Source of the DNA: Desarmillaria ectypa
Taxonomy: Eukaryota > Basidiomycota > Agaricomycetes > Agaricales > Physalacriaceae
Assembly: GCA_030407005.1 (NCBI GenBank)
Contig: JAUDYN010000004.1
Location: 372,001-436,000 of the forward strand
Reading direction: 5' to 3'
DNA: 64,000 nucleotides
The notes beneath the pieces are model-generated. The model did not search any database and had not been told where the DNA came from. It saw only the letters and a program-made list of their open reading frames with translations. Shown here piece after piece: positions 13,441 through 25,189 of the stretch. Numbering within the stretch: the stretch's first letter is position 1; every line of letters starts with the position of its first letter. Both the position numbers and the translations under genes were made by a program.

Positions 13441-13777
13441 GGCAGCGCTGACGTCATTTCAAGTTCTTAAATTGAAGTTCCACTGTCTCCTTCCGAACGA
13501 CGAGTCTGGCCGTCATTTTCCGACGCTGCATTCCGTACGCTACCTTGGCAATGCTCTCATGGGGCTATTTATCAAATATCTGTATCCAGCTGCCCTTGTA
13601 AGTCGTCACAAATACAGTACCTCTGTATTTCTTGATGCAGTTGAAATCTAGATTCTTGCAAAGTACCCATGGCGCTGTTATTTCATCATCATCTTATTAT
13701 TGTTTTAGATTCAAGATTCAAGATTTATCGCTTTTGGATCTATTTCTGGCGCTTTGTTCCCCGTCAGCTGTACTATA

Positions 13778-13968
13778 ATGGCAGAGCAAGAGGATCACAA
13801 GAACATAATGGTCGATATGTTCAGAGTATGCTTCCATCGCGCCAAGTATGAATGATTACTGATGATTTTTTTACAGAATATCAGACTGCAATTCAATGAA
13901 CTCAAGGCATATATAGACAATCAGTGCAATTCCTTTCAAGCAAATGTCAAAGAATCGGACGCATTTTA
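13778..13968 (+). pseudogene. small upstream exon pair of the repeat unit, stopped by TAG
   Basis: An ATG at 13778 (MAEQEDHKNIMVDMFR) splices over an intron from about 13828 to 13876 into NIRLQFNELKAYIDNQ, and stops at a TAG at 13966-13968. In the second copy (19680-19800) the same position reads CAG and the frame continues. The TAG is thus probably a C-to-T nonsense change. Whether this part ever belonged to the downstream DUF7330-like protein is unknown. Confidence 0.4.
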
Positions 13969-14109
13969 GCTTTGCTCGTCAACCATAACTCAGCACGTAC
14001 ACCAGTAGCAGTCACTTTACATCCTAAGGAGCATCTATCTTGGCAATCTCTTTTGTCTGATATACAATATGTACAGGAACAGGACCACAACTACTACCCT
14101 TACGAATAG

Positions 14110-15338
14110 CCTATCCCTAACGACCTTAACATTGACCACTGTGCCGAATTCCGAGAGGGGGAATTCTGGAATGGCGAACAGTCCGCTACCGTGTCGTTTG
14201 ACTTACCTCTGAACTCTGGCAAGCCTTTCCTGCTTGTCCACAGATCGTACATAAACAGATGGGTATATATCGGTCAATCGGAGGATGTCAGTTTGGATAC
14301 GGTAAAGGTGGAGGTTACAGTCAAGTACCGAGACGATGAGCTCGAGCTGGCCAAGGTGTGCAAGGTCAGTCGTGCAGGGAACGAGAATGGCATAGGCTTC
14401 TTCGTACGTACATTCTTCTCTGTAATGCTTCATTGCTCATATCCCCCGTTGCAGACTCCTCGCCATGCTCACCGCAATCACATCCACCCCGGGTTCGATG
14501 TTTGTGTCCTCCTGCCCAAGGCTCCCCTCACCATACAGGATTTCCGTACCGATCTACCACCCTTCTCTCACCACGTCGGAGTGCTCGAGACCATCTTTTT
14601 TGAATCGATTACACTCCATAGCGCGGTGATGCCCATCTATGTCGAGGTAGGTACCTGATCCATCTAACTAACGATGGCAAGTCTGACATCTAATGCAGTC
14701 CGTGTCCACTGCGGTCGGCAAGTTCAAGAATGTCAACATCCCTATCGAGGGAAAGTTCAACACGAGCACATCCCTTGACTTGGTTACTGCCAACAGCCCC
14801 ATCAACGTCATCGTTGGACTGTTCAACGCAGACGGTGAAGAGTCCACGACTGTTTCTATGGAGAGCGCCAATGCGTGTTCATCGACGCGTCTGTTGATTC
14901 TGCGCTTGACCTCACGGCGCATACGGCGATGGGATCTGTGGATGTGATAATGCATCCTACTTATGAGGGCGAGTTTAGGCTGGCCACAGTTATGGGAAGG
15001 GCGGAAGTCACTACGCATGATGACGCGGAGGATCAGAAAGGAGAAGACAGAAAGAAGTCAGTCAGCTTTAACATAGAGCGAAAGCCCTGTGCTTCGCGGG
15101 ACGGGCCTTTAATGCTCGTCTCTTCCCTCTTTGGTCTGATTTCGCCAAGATCGTGATCACTCTATGTCCGGAGGAAGAGAAGATGCAGGCCATCGTAGAG
15201 AGCTATTCGGCGTTTAGAGTCACGCTGCCAGCCACCCCACCGCAGAATCTACTGGAAGCCGTCCAGCAGTGGGTGGCAGAGATCAATGCAGTGTACCCTC
15301 CAACTGCCGCAGATCTAGTTGATGAAGATTTCCCGTGA
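14110..15338 (+). CDS. DUF7330-like protein (agaricomycete repeat-rich beta protein)
   Basis: After removal of introns (one starts GTACGTACATT near 14405, one follows VMPIYVE near 14646) the frame gives a beta-rich protein. It carries recurrent motifs of the kind KFNTSTSLDLVTANSPINV, MESANA, LTAHTAMGSVDVIMHPTYE and EGEFRLATVMGRAEV. I recognise these as DUF7330, a common agaricomycete family of unknown function with adhesin-like repeats. No signal peptide or transmembrane segment is visible. The N-terminus is unclear: an open frame runs from about 14110 and the first in-frame start-like codon is GTG at 14191. The last exon (15153-15338) encodes a helical AIVESYSAFRV segment. It is also kept open in the second copy at 28526-28750 to the same stop, which argues it is coding. 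Confidence 0.55.
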
Positions 15339-15390
15339 CCAATATGGACGAGATGCAGAGTACCCAGTTAGAATACCACCTGCTGACGTG

Positions 15391-15752
15391 TCTCTGAGGC
15401 CACCTCCTTTGCATGTACCGTCCCTCTGCTCCCCCTCTCTCTCGTTCTATATTGACTACCCTCTTCTTTCTAATACTTATAGACCCAATTTCAGGCCATC
15501 AACCTTGCCACAGTGTTTGTCGCAAGCGTTGATCAGTCATAATGCACTAAATGTAAATGTATCCCTCAGCTTCGTTAGCAATGCTAACCATAAGATCTTC
15601 CAGCTCGAATATCGTGCTTGCTTCAAGATTTTGTTTGCCCGGATATATCCTGAAGTTGGATGTTCTAATTGACTCGTATTACTGTAAGAGCATTCCCGAA
15701 GCACAGCAGGTATGTCACGCCATGCGATAACCTACCACTTCACATATCTCAA
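15391..15752. other. convergent intergenic region
   Basis: This is the space between the end of the DUF7330-like unit and the stop codon of the old yellow enzyme gene. Nothing else was recognised. Confidence 0.4.
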
Positions 15753-17024
<1,272 letters not shown>

Positions 17025-17075
17025 GACTGAAGTCCTCTGTAGGTGATGAAAACAACCTGACAGGTGCATAGAGCC

Positions 17076-17083
17076 ATTTTATA
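17076..17083 (-). promoter_or_regulatory. TATA box of the old yellow enzyme gene
   Basis: On the minus strand TATAAAAT lies about 55 bases upstream of the ATG at 17024. A short perfect dyad (GTGTAAT-ACTC-ATTACAC, 17286-17303) lies further upstream and may or may not be regulatory. Confidence 0.5.
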
Positions 17084-17309
17084 CCGGAATGTAAACCCTT
17101 TGTGACAGTGTTATCAAAACATTGAACGACTCAAAAGACATCGACACGCGTTTCATCTATGGATGCTGATGATTCATTAAGGGCAACAAATAGATGGATG
17201 TAAGCGCAAATTGTAGCGAATCAGTCAGCGAGTCCAGATGATTAATAGCATCAAATGCTGAATCAGCGACTTGTAATACCCCGAGTGTAATACTCATTAC
17301 ACTGTAACT

Positions 17310-18480
17310 GAAAAAAGTCAGTCTAGGTGTACAGGGTGCAGAGAAATGCAGCGAATTGCTCTCAAACCCTGGTCAATGGTCCAAGTTCGGTAGATGATTG
17401 TGTCATATCTGTAATGAATCATTTTCATTACAGTCCAGTTCTTGAAAGACGTCTTCAACCCCCATTCCACAAGTGGAGGAGCGGGAAAAAGGGGAAACCT
17501 TATTTCAGGACATTATTGTTGTCAGCGGTGAATCCCGTATATGGCTTGCCAGCTGGAGTTCCATATACGTGAGCATCATCATGCTTACACCAGCAGGTGG
17601 CTTCTATCTTGCATAAACATTAATAACAAATGGCAGAAGTGCGCAAGCCTCCCTGTAAATGGCTTATATCTGTCATTTCAGTACTTTTTTTCAAGTCAAA
17701 TGTGGGCTTTGTCGAGCTTGTCTGAAGAGGCTAAGACCCGCAGCACCACAGAGTATAGCACTTCTGCTTTCTGTTTTGACATGAGACATTGCCTTAATAT
17801 ATTTTCTCAGGTGGTGCTCCAATTTCTGAATAATTCATGTACTGAGTAACAACTAATGAGCAGAGCTGGAATGCCTTGGTGTTCCCAGCACCTGCTTGAA
17901 AGGAGACACATTCATGGTCCATATATGCATTAAGTTTGGCTAAATTCGATTTGATTTCCTGTGAACACCAATAAGAATTATTATGATTTGATGTGAATGA
18001 ACTTCGAGCTTAGCAGCATTTGTGATCTCTTGTTCCCTGTTTCGTAATATAACATGGATGGCATAGAGGCCTAAATGTACTAGTAGCAAATCCAAATTGT
18101 CACAGCCTTGCACACTGTGACATGGGCACAATGACATCTTAATCCTTATCTCCATATTTCAGCAGTAGCCCACTCACCTCATTATTCCTCTTTACATGAC
18201 AGTACTACTTGGGCACACAATTCAACCAGTTTAGAACAGATTCCAGAAGGGGGTCACCACCAGCTAGAACCCAGTTTTGAGCTGCACAGTGAGATGCTAG
18301 GCTTGAATAAAGTGGAATGGATTACTGAGCATGTTCAGGACCAAATTTTCCATGCTGGTACTTGGATAATGAGGATAATTCTGCATAGATTTCATGAGTT
18401 CTTAAAAGTTCCTTCCAGGAATTCTGTTGGCTGCAGTAATTTGTTCCTAGACATCTTTCCTGATTTATATCCATGTATTT
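17310..18480. other. gene-poor, increasingly CpG-poor DNA
   Basis: No supported gene. From about 17900 rightward the sequence loses nearly all CpG and open frames become random. It is probably old, decayed repeat DNA. Confidence 0.45.
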
Positions 18481-19071
18481 AGTGGGAATAGTTGCACTGA
18501 AGATATGCAGGCTGCTCAATCTGTACAAATGTTTTTGTTGGAATCCTGGGTGTTGCGCAGGGTAGACTCCAGGCTGGTAAAGCCAGATGTAAAGGAATTG
18601 TTATTCTATGGCTCCTACAGAGCTCATATTTATACTACTTCACACTAGAATCTAGAATGTACTATAACTTTCTACGACTCTCTTGCTTACTCATCGACTC
18701 TCGGCATGATGCCGGATTGCTCCTTCTAGAACTTTCCAGCAAAATCCCAACAGTTTTTCCCAGTTGGGCTTCTCTTCCCATTTGAGGCTGACAAGCTTGT
18801 TCACATGAGGCAAAATTTCGACCATCTCTATGATGAGATAAACTGGAAAGTTGACAAGGTGCATCATTTACTTATGATTTCAATCAAATATCAACCCTCC
18901 ATAGATGCTTCTGTACATGACAAATTCAATCAAGATATGGTCAGACATATATGTGAATGGGGTGATGTGTTTGACACTTTCAAGGATCACTATTTCCAGG
19001 TAAATTTTGCCAGAAAGCATAAAATACCAGTCATATTGATGAAATCTGAGAGCAGATTGGAAATTTCATAG
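18440..19071 (+). pseudogene. unidentified reading frame interrupted by a solo LTR
   Basis: If the LTR at 18536-18752 and one duplicated GTTTT are removed, one frame stays open across the join. Upstream codons reading MQAAQSVQMFF run into PVGLLFPFEADKLVHMRQ and on to EWGDVFDTFKDHYFQ near 19000. The product is helical, with acidic and aromatic residues, and has no domain I recognise. Its position just upstream of the second DUF7330-like unit suggests it belonged to the same repeat or a neighbouring element. Confidence 0.4.
18536..18752. mobile_element. solo LTR with 5-bp target-site duplication
   Basis: This 217-bp segment begins TGTTGGAATCC and ends AATCCCAACA, giving TG...CA ends and a short inverted terminal repeat TGTTGG/CCAACA. 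It is flanked by a perfect GTTTT duplication (18531-18535 and 18753-18757). This is the footprint of an LTR retrotransposon, Ty1/copia-like by the TGTTGGAA start, that lost its body by LTR-LTR recombination. Confidence 0.8.
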
Positions 19072-19249
19072 TTATCACAATGGATGTATTGACCTCAGCA
19101 TTGGTGCCAACCTGGTGGGAGGGTTAAGTTCTCTTTATAGACTTATGTATAAAATAATATTTTCTCTTTCATCCCATCAGTGATACTGGGTCTATACTGC
19201 AGTTCAACATAAATTAAAAGTTTAATTAAAATTTTAGGTCCAGGGCCAG

Positions 19250-19813
19250 ATCACAATTACATGCAAACATGACATCACATTGAAGTGTAAGTTCAACTTC
19301 CAATGCCAACCATTCTTCAGCTCTATTTCCTGATGCTTTATTCCATATGGTACTCAGTCATGCCAGAAATACTCAAGAACATCTTCATCAAATGCCTGTA
19401 TACAGCTGCCCTTGTAAATCATTGCAAATATAGTTTGTTCTTCCTGACACTTTGAAATTCAGAATATTGCAAAGTACCCATGGCACATTTATTTTGTTTA
19501 TGTGCTCTCATTCTAGTTCTCACTTTGGAGTTGCTTTGGGATGCTTTGTTGGTGTTATATTCTCTAGCAGCTGGACTATAATAATGATGCAAGTGGATCA
19601 GGACAACACAAGAGCTGCTGCACTCAAGGTATGCTTTCATCACATCAAGTATGAATAACTACTTATGTTCTTTTATAGAATGTTGAACAGCAGTTCATCA
19701 AATTCAATGCATGTATGGACAATCAATGGGTCTCCTGTCAAGCAGGTACTGAGGAATTGGACACATTTCAGCTTTGTTTGTTGACTGTTACTTAGTATAT
19801 ACACTGGTAACAT
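19250..19813 (+). repeat. DUF7330-like repeat unit, copy 2, left fragment
   Basis: Homologous to about 13440-14007. It contains the equivalents of the small exon pair (LKACMDNQ-like codons near 19720) and breaks exactly at the left end of the split-repeat retroelement. Many CpG sites of copy 1 are CA or TG here. Confidence 0.6.
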
Positions 19814-19914
19814 CCAATCATCTTAAGTTTGGCTAACTGAGGATGAGTGTAGCCAAGAAATGGGCCTCCCCTATATGGTGAGAGAGACTCAGGTGGATTG
19901 CATCATGTATGAGT
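19814..19914 (-). repeat. split direct repeat B2 (3' terminus of the YR element)
   Basis: About 101 bp matching 20529-20629 in direct orientation. Both contain GGCTAACTGAGG and end in GACTCAGGTGGATTGCATCA plus a short tail. Confidence 0.75.
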
Positions 19915-20029
19915 TGCAGGGTGAGAATACAAATGATGTAGCTATGTGGCATAGCATTCTGTATGATATGTGGTCTGTAAAAGTGAGAGACAAACAGGAT
20001 ATAAATAGGAGAGACATTTGAGAGTAGAT

Positions 20030-20528
20030 AAAGATATAAACTACTAAGGCAATGAGAACTAAGTAACAGAGAGAGAACATTAGATTGTACCTGGTGAGAC
20101 AGTGAGGGTACAATGGAGAGAGACTGGTCTCTCTGTTTTCCCCCACTCACCAGGTGTCTTCACTAAATCAAATATGCTCTGACTCTGCTTGTGACCTGTC
20201 TAGTGGGAGTTACTGAGTGCTGTTAAGATAAGAGCAGGAGTTTGACTCACTTATATTCTCCTCACTTGCAGTCTCAAAGGTGGAGAGAATATAGACTTGC
20301 TTGTGACCTGAGTTAGATGGAGAGTGAGAGGAATGTGGGAAGCATTAGTATAGCAATGATTCATGCACATTGTCCTTCTCACTTGTGGCCTTGCTAATGT
20401 GAAAGGCAGAGAGGATTTGTATCTCACTTTCAGTCTTAGAGGTGGAGATACATGAGTGGAGAAGGTGAGTGTCAGTATGTGGATACTCACTTGATGATTA
20501 TCCTTGTATAAACTACATCTAAACCTGA
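20030..20528 (-). repeat. split direct repeat A2
   Basis: About 500 bp matching A1 at 26595-27059 in the same orientation. It carries a partial internal duplication of about 50 bases (near 20265-20315) that is absent from A1. It sits directly between B1 and B2. Confidence 0.75.
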
Positions 20529-20629
20529 CCAATTATCTCAAGTTCGGCTAACTGAGGGTGAGTGTAGCCAAGGAATGGACTCCCCCCACATAGTGAGAGG
20601 GACTCAGGTGGATTGCATCATGTATAAGT
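20529..20629 (-). repeat. split direct repeat B1
   Basis: Direct copy of B2, located just downstream of the recombinase frame on the minus strand and adjoining A2. Confidence 0.75.
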
Positions 20630-20739
20630 CACTAAGATGCTAATGGAAGGAAAGAGGAGGGACTGGAAGGAGTGATAAGAGAAGAAAAGATTAAGATCAA
20701 GATGGATCATGCTAATGCAAGAGGGTTAGAACCATGCCT

Positions 20740-21639
20740 GCAGTTGTACAACAGGGCTTGCAGAATGATAGGATTTTTCCAGATGTAGATTTGAAAGATC
20801 TCAGAGGTCCACTGACCAGTGGCTTGGATAAGATGTGGGGAGATGCCATCTTCAGCAAGAGCTGTGATGCCCCTGGCACATAGTAATTATCCTACAAAGT
20901 TGGTGTCGGGTACTAGTTTGTGAAGGTAATGAATGAACCAGAACCTTGACAGTGATTTTCCAAAGCTACAGATCCATAGAAAAGGGTGTAGAGGGAAGAT
21001 GTCATCTTGGCTTCTCAAGTACCTTTGAAAAAGGGGGACAAGGTTGATAGTGTCATTGGTCTTGGTTGGGATGATAATGTGGCTCCCTTCAAATGTTGAA
21101 TCTGTCTTGTGAGTAAGAATCCAGAAGACAAATCCTTCAGAGATCTATTCTACTGATATATGCTGTGAGTACTTGTATGTGTTATGCAGATTAGAGTTGT
21201 CAGGTATAGCCATCTTGCCAAGGTGAAAAAGCCTGTAGAAGCCAGTAAGGAGCATGGTGGCAAAGAGGAGATCATTGTGTGAGGGCATGGCTGATAACCA
21301 TACTTATGCAAGATGAAGGTGGTCCCAGGATAGTGGTTGTTTTTGATGAATGGGCTTGCTTTGAAGGCGCATACATCCCTTTAGTGTTTGCTTTATGAGT
21401 ATTCCATTCCTCATTGTGTAAACATCAAAAAAGTGAGGTTCGAGTTGGCTCACTATTCTTGAGAGATAGCTGCTAATAGAGCAAGGTTTGATATGATATG
21501 ACATGTACATCACAAAGAAGCTAAGAGTGTCAGCAGTTGGTTTGATAGAGAGGTTATGGAGGGTGCAGAATATTAGGTAGGAGTTGAGGGCTGATAAGTA
21601 TATCGACTGTAATGAGATATCGAGTGTGAGGCCTAACAT
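20740..21639 (-). pseudogene. tyrosine recombinase of the YR element, decayed
   Basis: The core-binding domain is readable at 21639-21304 (SALNSYLIFCTLHNLSIKP, ADTLSFFVMYMSYHIKP, CSISSYLSRIVSQLEPHF). The catalytic C-terminus is near 20850-20740 (TALAEDGISPHLIQATGQW, FQIYIWKNP). The tyrosine in the last motif remains. The HxxR block before TALAE now reads stop-L-L-C, so the catalytic His and Arg are lost; an Arg CGT to Cys TGT change fits CpG decay. In the family this enzyme integrates the circular cDNA. Confidence 0.7.
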
Positions 21640-21743
21640 GATTAATCAATAATGAATAAGCTCATCAAGAGACCAGGTACTGAAAAGAGGTTGCCTGGCC
21701 ATATAAAAGATGTGAATCATTTTTCTGTCACCCTCAGCAAATC

Positions 21744-22231
21744 TCAAGGGAGTGTGAATGATTGTATTGAGAGCCAAAGCTTGAGGTTGAGTGCATCATT
21801 GAATTTAGAGCAGGAGAGAGCATCAGCAATACTATTTTCTGACCCAGGGACATGTAGGACATGAAGATCAACATTGTGGTTGAGGAGAAGATCAATCACA
21901 TAGCACAGCAGATGATTGTATGAGGGAAGGGCCTGAAGTGAATTGAACAGGTCAACCATATTCTGATTGTCTGTGTGAATGGTTACATGGAGCCATTGCA
22001 TAAGTGTGAGATCAGATCTCATAGTCTCACAGAACCAGCATAGTGCTGAGATAATACACAGAGCTTCCCAAAAAAGATAGTGTCCTTTGGAGTGTAGCTA
22101 GGGACAGGTGCAGAGAAACCCAGTAGCAGCTCAGGTATCCAGAAGCCCATACCAGCTAAGCATGCATCACAATAGATAGTGAGATTAGTCTGCATGTACA
22201 TATCCCAGTCGATTGCATTAAAAAGAAACAC
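21744..22231 (-). pseudogene. RNase H domain of the YR element
   Basis: Two frames carry LTIYCDACLAGMGFWIPE (first catalytic Asp region), then HTDNQNMVDLFNS and LHVLHVPGSENSIADALS, the typical RNase H and YR-retroelement ending. A frame change lies near 22030. Confidence 0.7.
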
Positions 22232-23327
22232 TCTATCTGATTTCTCTACATGCTTGAGAAATCAAGTAAGGTCTGCTTTCACTGCATTGTTGAGGTACAT
22301 AGACTTGTAGGCTTGATTCTTTCCAGAGATCTTTATGTACACATAACATAATGCTGGCTTTAGAAGTGGGAAAATGTTAAGTGACTAGTTGATCCACCTT
22401 GTCAACTGGTTCCACTCCTGTAGAGTGCAACATTTGGATAGTGAGTCAATAAAATCATGTATTACAGCAATGAGCTCAGCCTTGGAGTCAGCTGATAGTG
22501 TGATCATCATAGCATTGATATTAATTAGAAACCCAATAATCATTAGGATTGCCCCCCATACTTGTTTTTTATCTTTATGAGAGATGCTCAGATCATCTAG
22601 GAGTCGAAGGAATTTTGCTTGCTTTATGGGAAGGAGATAGTCATAAGGGTTATATTGGGTGAGCTGTCTCTCTATCTCTCATCCATATGTATCATCCACA
22701 TAGCAAAAAATATCAAGCAGGAGCTTGATGTAAATGGCAATTTATATGACTAGGTCTATTACCAATGCCCAGTTTCTAGGTGATCCACAACTGCTGAATG
22801 AACTTCTCCAGTCCACATTGCACTGTAGATTACCTCTGTCGATGCCTCTGTTGATCTTATCATACATTAATATATTTGTAGTCATCACTTGCTTAGTCTA
22901 CTATAATGGGTGCATAGGTAGGTGGCAAAAGATCTTGCTTATATTTGACTTCTAGAGAACAAGTTGCACATCACCATGAACACAATGAAAGTGTAGGAGT
23001 GAGGGTAGGAATTAGTGTAGGGTGTCCATATGAGGTCTGTAAATGCTATCCTTGTCTATCATGCTATTCTGACTGAAAGTCCCACAGCTCTGGTGTGAGA
23101 CAAGTCTAAGATCATCTGAATGTGGCTTCAGTACTGCGATCACAGGTATGCTATACATTCCCAGTAAGAGATCAGGACCAAAGGTAGAGGAGAATCTCTC
23201 CTTTTTGATTTTCAAGTCTTGCTGACTAGTTAAGAAGTCTTGTTCTCTTACTGATAGAGAAGGTGCCCAGGAGTTATCCCAAGTGGCTGAGTACCCAAAG
23301 TCATACTGATGATATGCTGTCTATGCA

Positions 23328-24740
23328 TTCACACCTAGATTTTGTGATTTTGTAACAATACTATTGCACATCTATCCTATACTAGTGATACATAGAGGAC
23401 TATAGCTGAGGCTTTGAGCTGATAGTTAAAAGCAGTAAGCAACTGGTAGAGCCAGGACTTAGATGCAACACCATTAGTGGGTTAAATCTACCAGCCTGCC
23501 AGACTAGTAACTTGAATGCTAGCAGAACTAAGTGAAATACAGCCACTAGCAAATGAAGGATACTACTAGCACACAAAAACCAGGAGCAGAGTACACAGAT
23601 CTTGTCAAGTTCTGTCACTAGCAGCCCAGACTGGGCATAAACGCCTAAGTCAGGATAACTAGTCACATGGCAATCTTGAAACAGGACTTAGAAATAAATT
23701 AGGAATGGATTAAACTTGAGCCCAGATCCAACTATTTTGATATAGATCTCTTATGATCAATGCTAGTGGAGCCAAACTGCACCCTCGATCATGATCGGAT
23801 AGCTGTTACAGGTACCAATATCTGGATATTCATATAACTGCATTACTAGGGCATGTAGTTGTGCCAAGGGTGTGGAAAGACCAACTGTGGAGTCTCTAGA
23901 CTGAATATTTGAAAAGAAAACAGACTAGACCGACTATTGTGTGATTATTCACCATTATTCATGACTAGCCAAGAAATCCTTACTAATATACTCTATACCC
24001 AGATGATATTTATAGTTCTGCCTCAGTAGTATATAAGTAGTAGGATGGGTGCTTGTGCAAACCAGGCAAGCCATCCCTGCAGTTGAGCCCTCACTGGTAG
24101 TAACTGGTGTCCCCAATTAAAGGCTTTTGTGCTTAACCTTGATGAAGTGATTAATAGTCGCTAAGTCACCAATAGAATTGCATTGAATGAAGTCCCTTAG
24201 AGTCACTGTTGTGTCCTGCAAAGATCCAGAGTGTTTTGAAGTTAGTTCAAGCAAAGTTCTTGGAGTTATAGTATTATTCTTAGGCCAAGAGTGCCACTAG
24301 TTAGCCAAGAGCATGGCTAGTCAAGTGTTTATCACTTGTAGGAAGCAGTATAGGGCCAAGAGCGCCACTAGTCAGCCAAGAGTGTGACTGGTCAAGTGTT
24401 TATCACTTGTAGGAAGCAGTATAAGGCCAAGAGCACCACCAGTCTGAAGCAGTTTCAGTCAGAACGAGCACAGTAGCTCAAACCAAGTCACTCTTATCCA
24501 ATTGTGTCTTACCCACCCTACTAGTACAAGTAGTACTTTGTATAAACTCACTAGTAACGAATGAAATGTCTTTAAGACAATTGTACTTGATTATTGAAGT
24601 CTGCAGAGTGCTTCCATCATACTCAAAACTGCCCAAATTCAATATTGGTGATTAAGTGTAGAGTAGTAAGAGGTTTAGTGTAATTGGTGTTCATTGCCAT
24701 TCCCTAATTCTTTTGTCACTCACTGTTACCAAGCACATCA
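23328..24740 (-). repeat. 1.41-kb repeat, left copy, inserted in the RT gene
   Basis: This copy is inverted relative to 27147-28490 and is nearly identical apart from one extra tandem unit of about 70 bases. Ends in element orientation are TGATGTGCTTGG and GGTGTGAA. No target-site duplication is visible. It contains no credible gene; an 88-codon frame recurs in both copies but has no features. It could be a large solo LTR or a non-autonomous element. Confidence 0.85.
24292..24440. repeat. tandem repeat of about 70 bp inside the 1.4-kb repeat
   Basis: Two full units and a partial third share GGCCAAGAG, CAAGTGTTTATCACTTGTAGG and GAAGCAGTATA. The right copy of the 1.4-kb repeat has one unit fewer, which accounts for the length difference. 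Confidence 0.75.
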
Positions 24741-25189
24741 CCGAGTGTTTGCCCATAGCCAGAATCTTTTATGCAATGTAGTCATGACTGAGTTAACAAA
24801 CAGAGTGTTTGGATAGGATGTCAAAAGGGATGCAAGATGGTCAACGTTGATTGATGTGGTTACATTGAACAGGTGAGAGTTTGCTTTGATTGTATGCAGT
24901 GCTGTAAGATTCTGAAGCTCATATTCAGATGAATGTGGTAGAGGGTCATTTATTTTTATATAGTGCACTGTTCTGCTTTCAAACTATATAGGATCTCACC
25001 AAGCATATTCTCTTATAAAGTGAGGTAAATAGCTGGTGTAATCTTTGCTTGGAGTATCCACTAATTTTATCTCATTATAGTCACACCAACTTGTAGCAGA
25101 TTCTTCTAGACTCTTCTCTTGCAGTGCCATCCAGTTAACATTTGCATTGGCAGCCTCCATAAAGTATGACATGTCAGTTCACCTAACAA

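Larger units (their letters stand above)
13440..15390 (+). repeat. DUF7330-like repeat unit, copy 1 (uninterrupted)
   Basis: This roughly 1.95-kb unit is matched piecewise by the second copy: 19250-19813, 27060 to about 27146, and 28491-28805. The matches run in the same order and orientation. Copy 1 has no transposon inside it, so it serves as the empty-site reference. The alignment is by eye. Shared landmarks include a CAGCTGCCCTTGTAA stretch near 13590 and 19394 and an AGAATACCA stretch near 15370 and 28788. Confidence 0.65.
22240..24968 (-). pseudogene. reverse transcriptase of the YR element, split by a 1.4-kb insertion
   Basis: The N-terminal part (24968-24741) reads NLTALHTIKANSHLFNV and SYPNTLFVNSVMTTL up to FWLWANTR. 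It then breaks at the 1.4-kb repeat. On the other side, from 23327, it resumes with YSATWDNSWAPS, FGPDLLLGMYSIPVIAVLK and PHSDDLRLVSH. Downstream (about 22740-22300) the thumb/connection region is readable (YNPYDYLLPIKQAKFLRLL, LADSKAELIAVIHDF-like, EWNQLTRWINW). The YVDD-like box is degraded. Stops and frame changes are frequent. Confidence 0.72.

Noticed and set aside
23328..24740. Calling the 1.4-kb repeat a solo LTR
   Set aside because: TG and CA ends are only approximate and no 5-bp duplication was found at either copy, so the type is left open.
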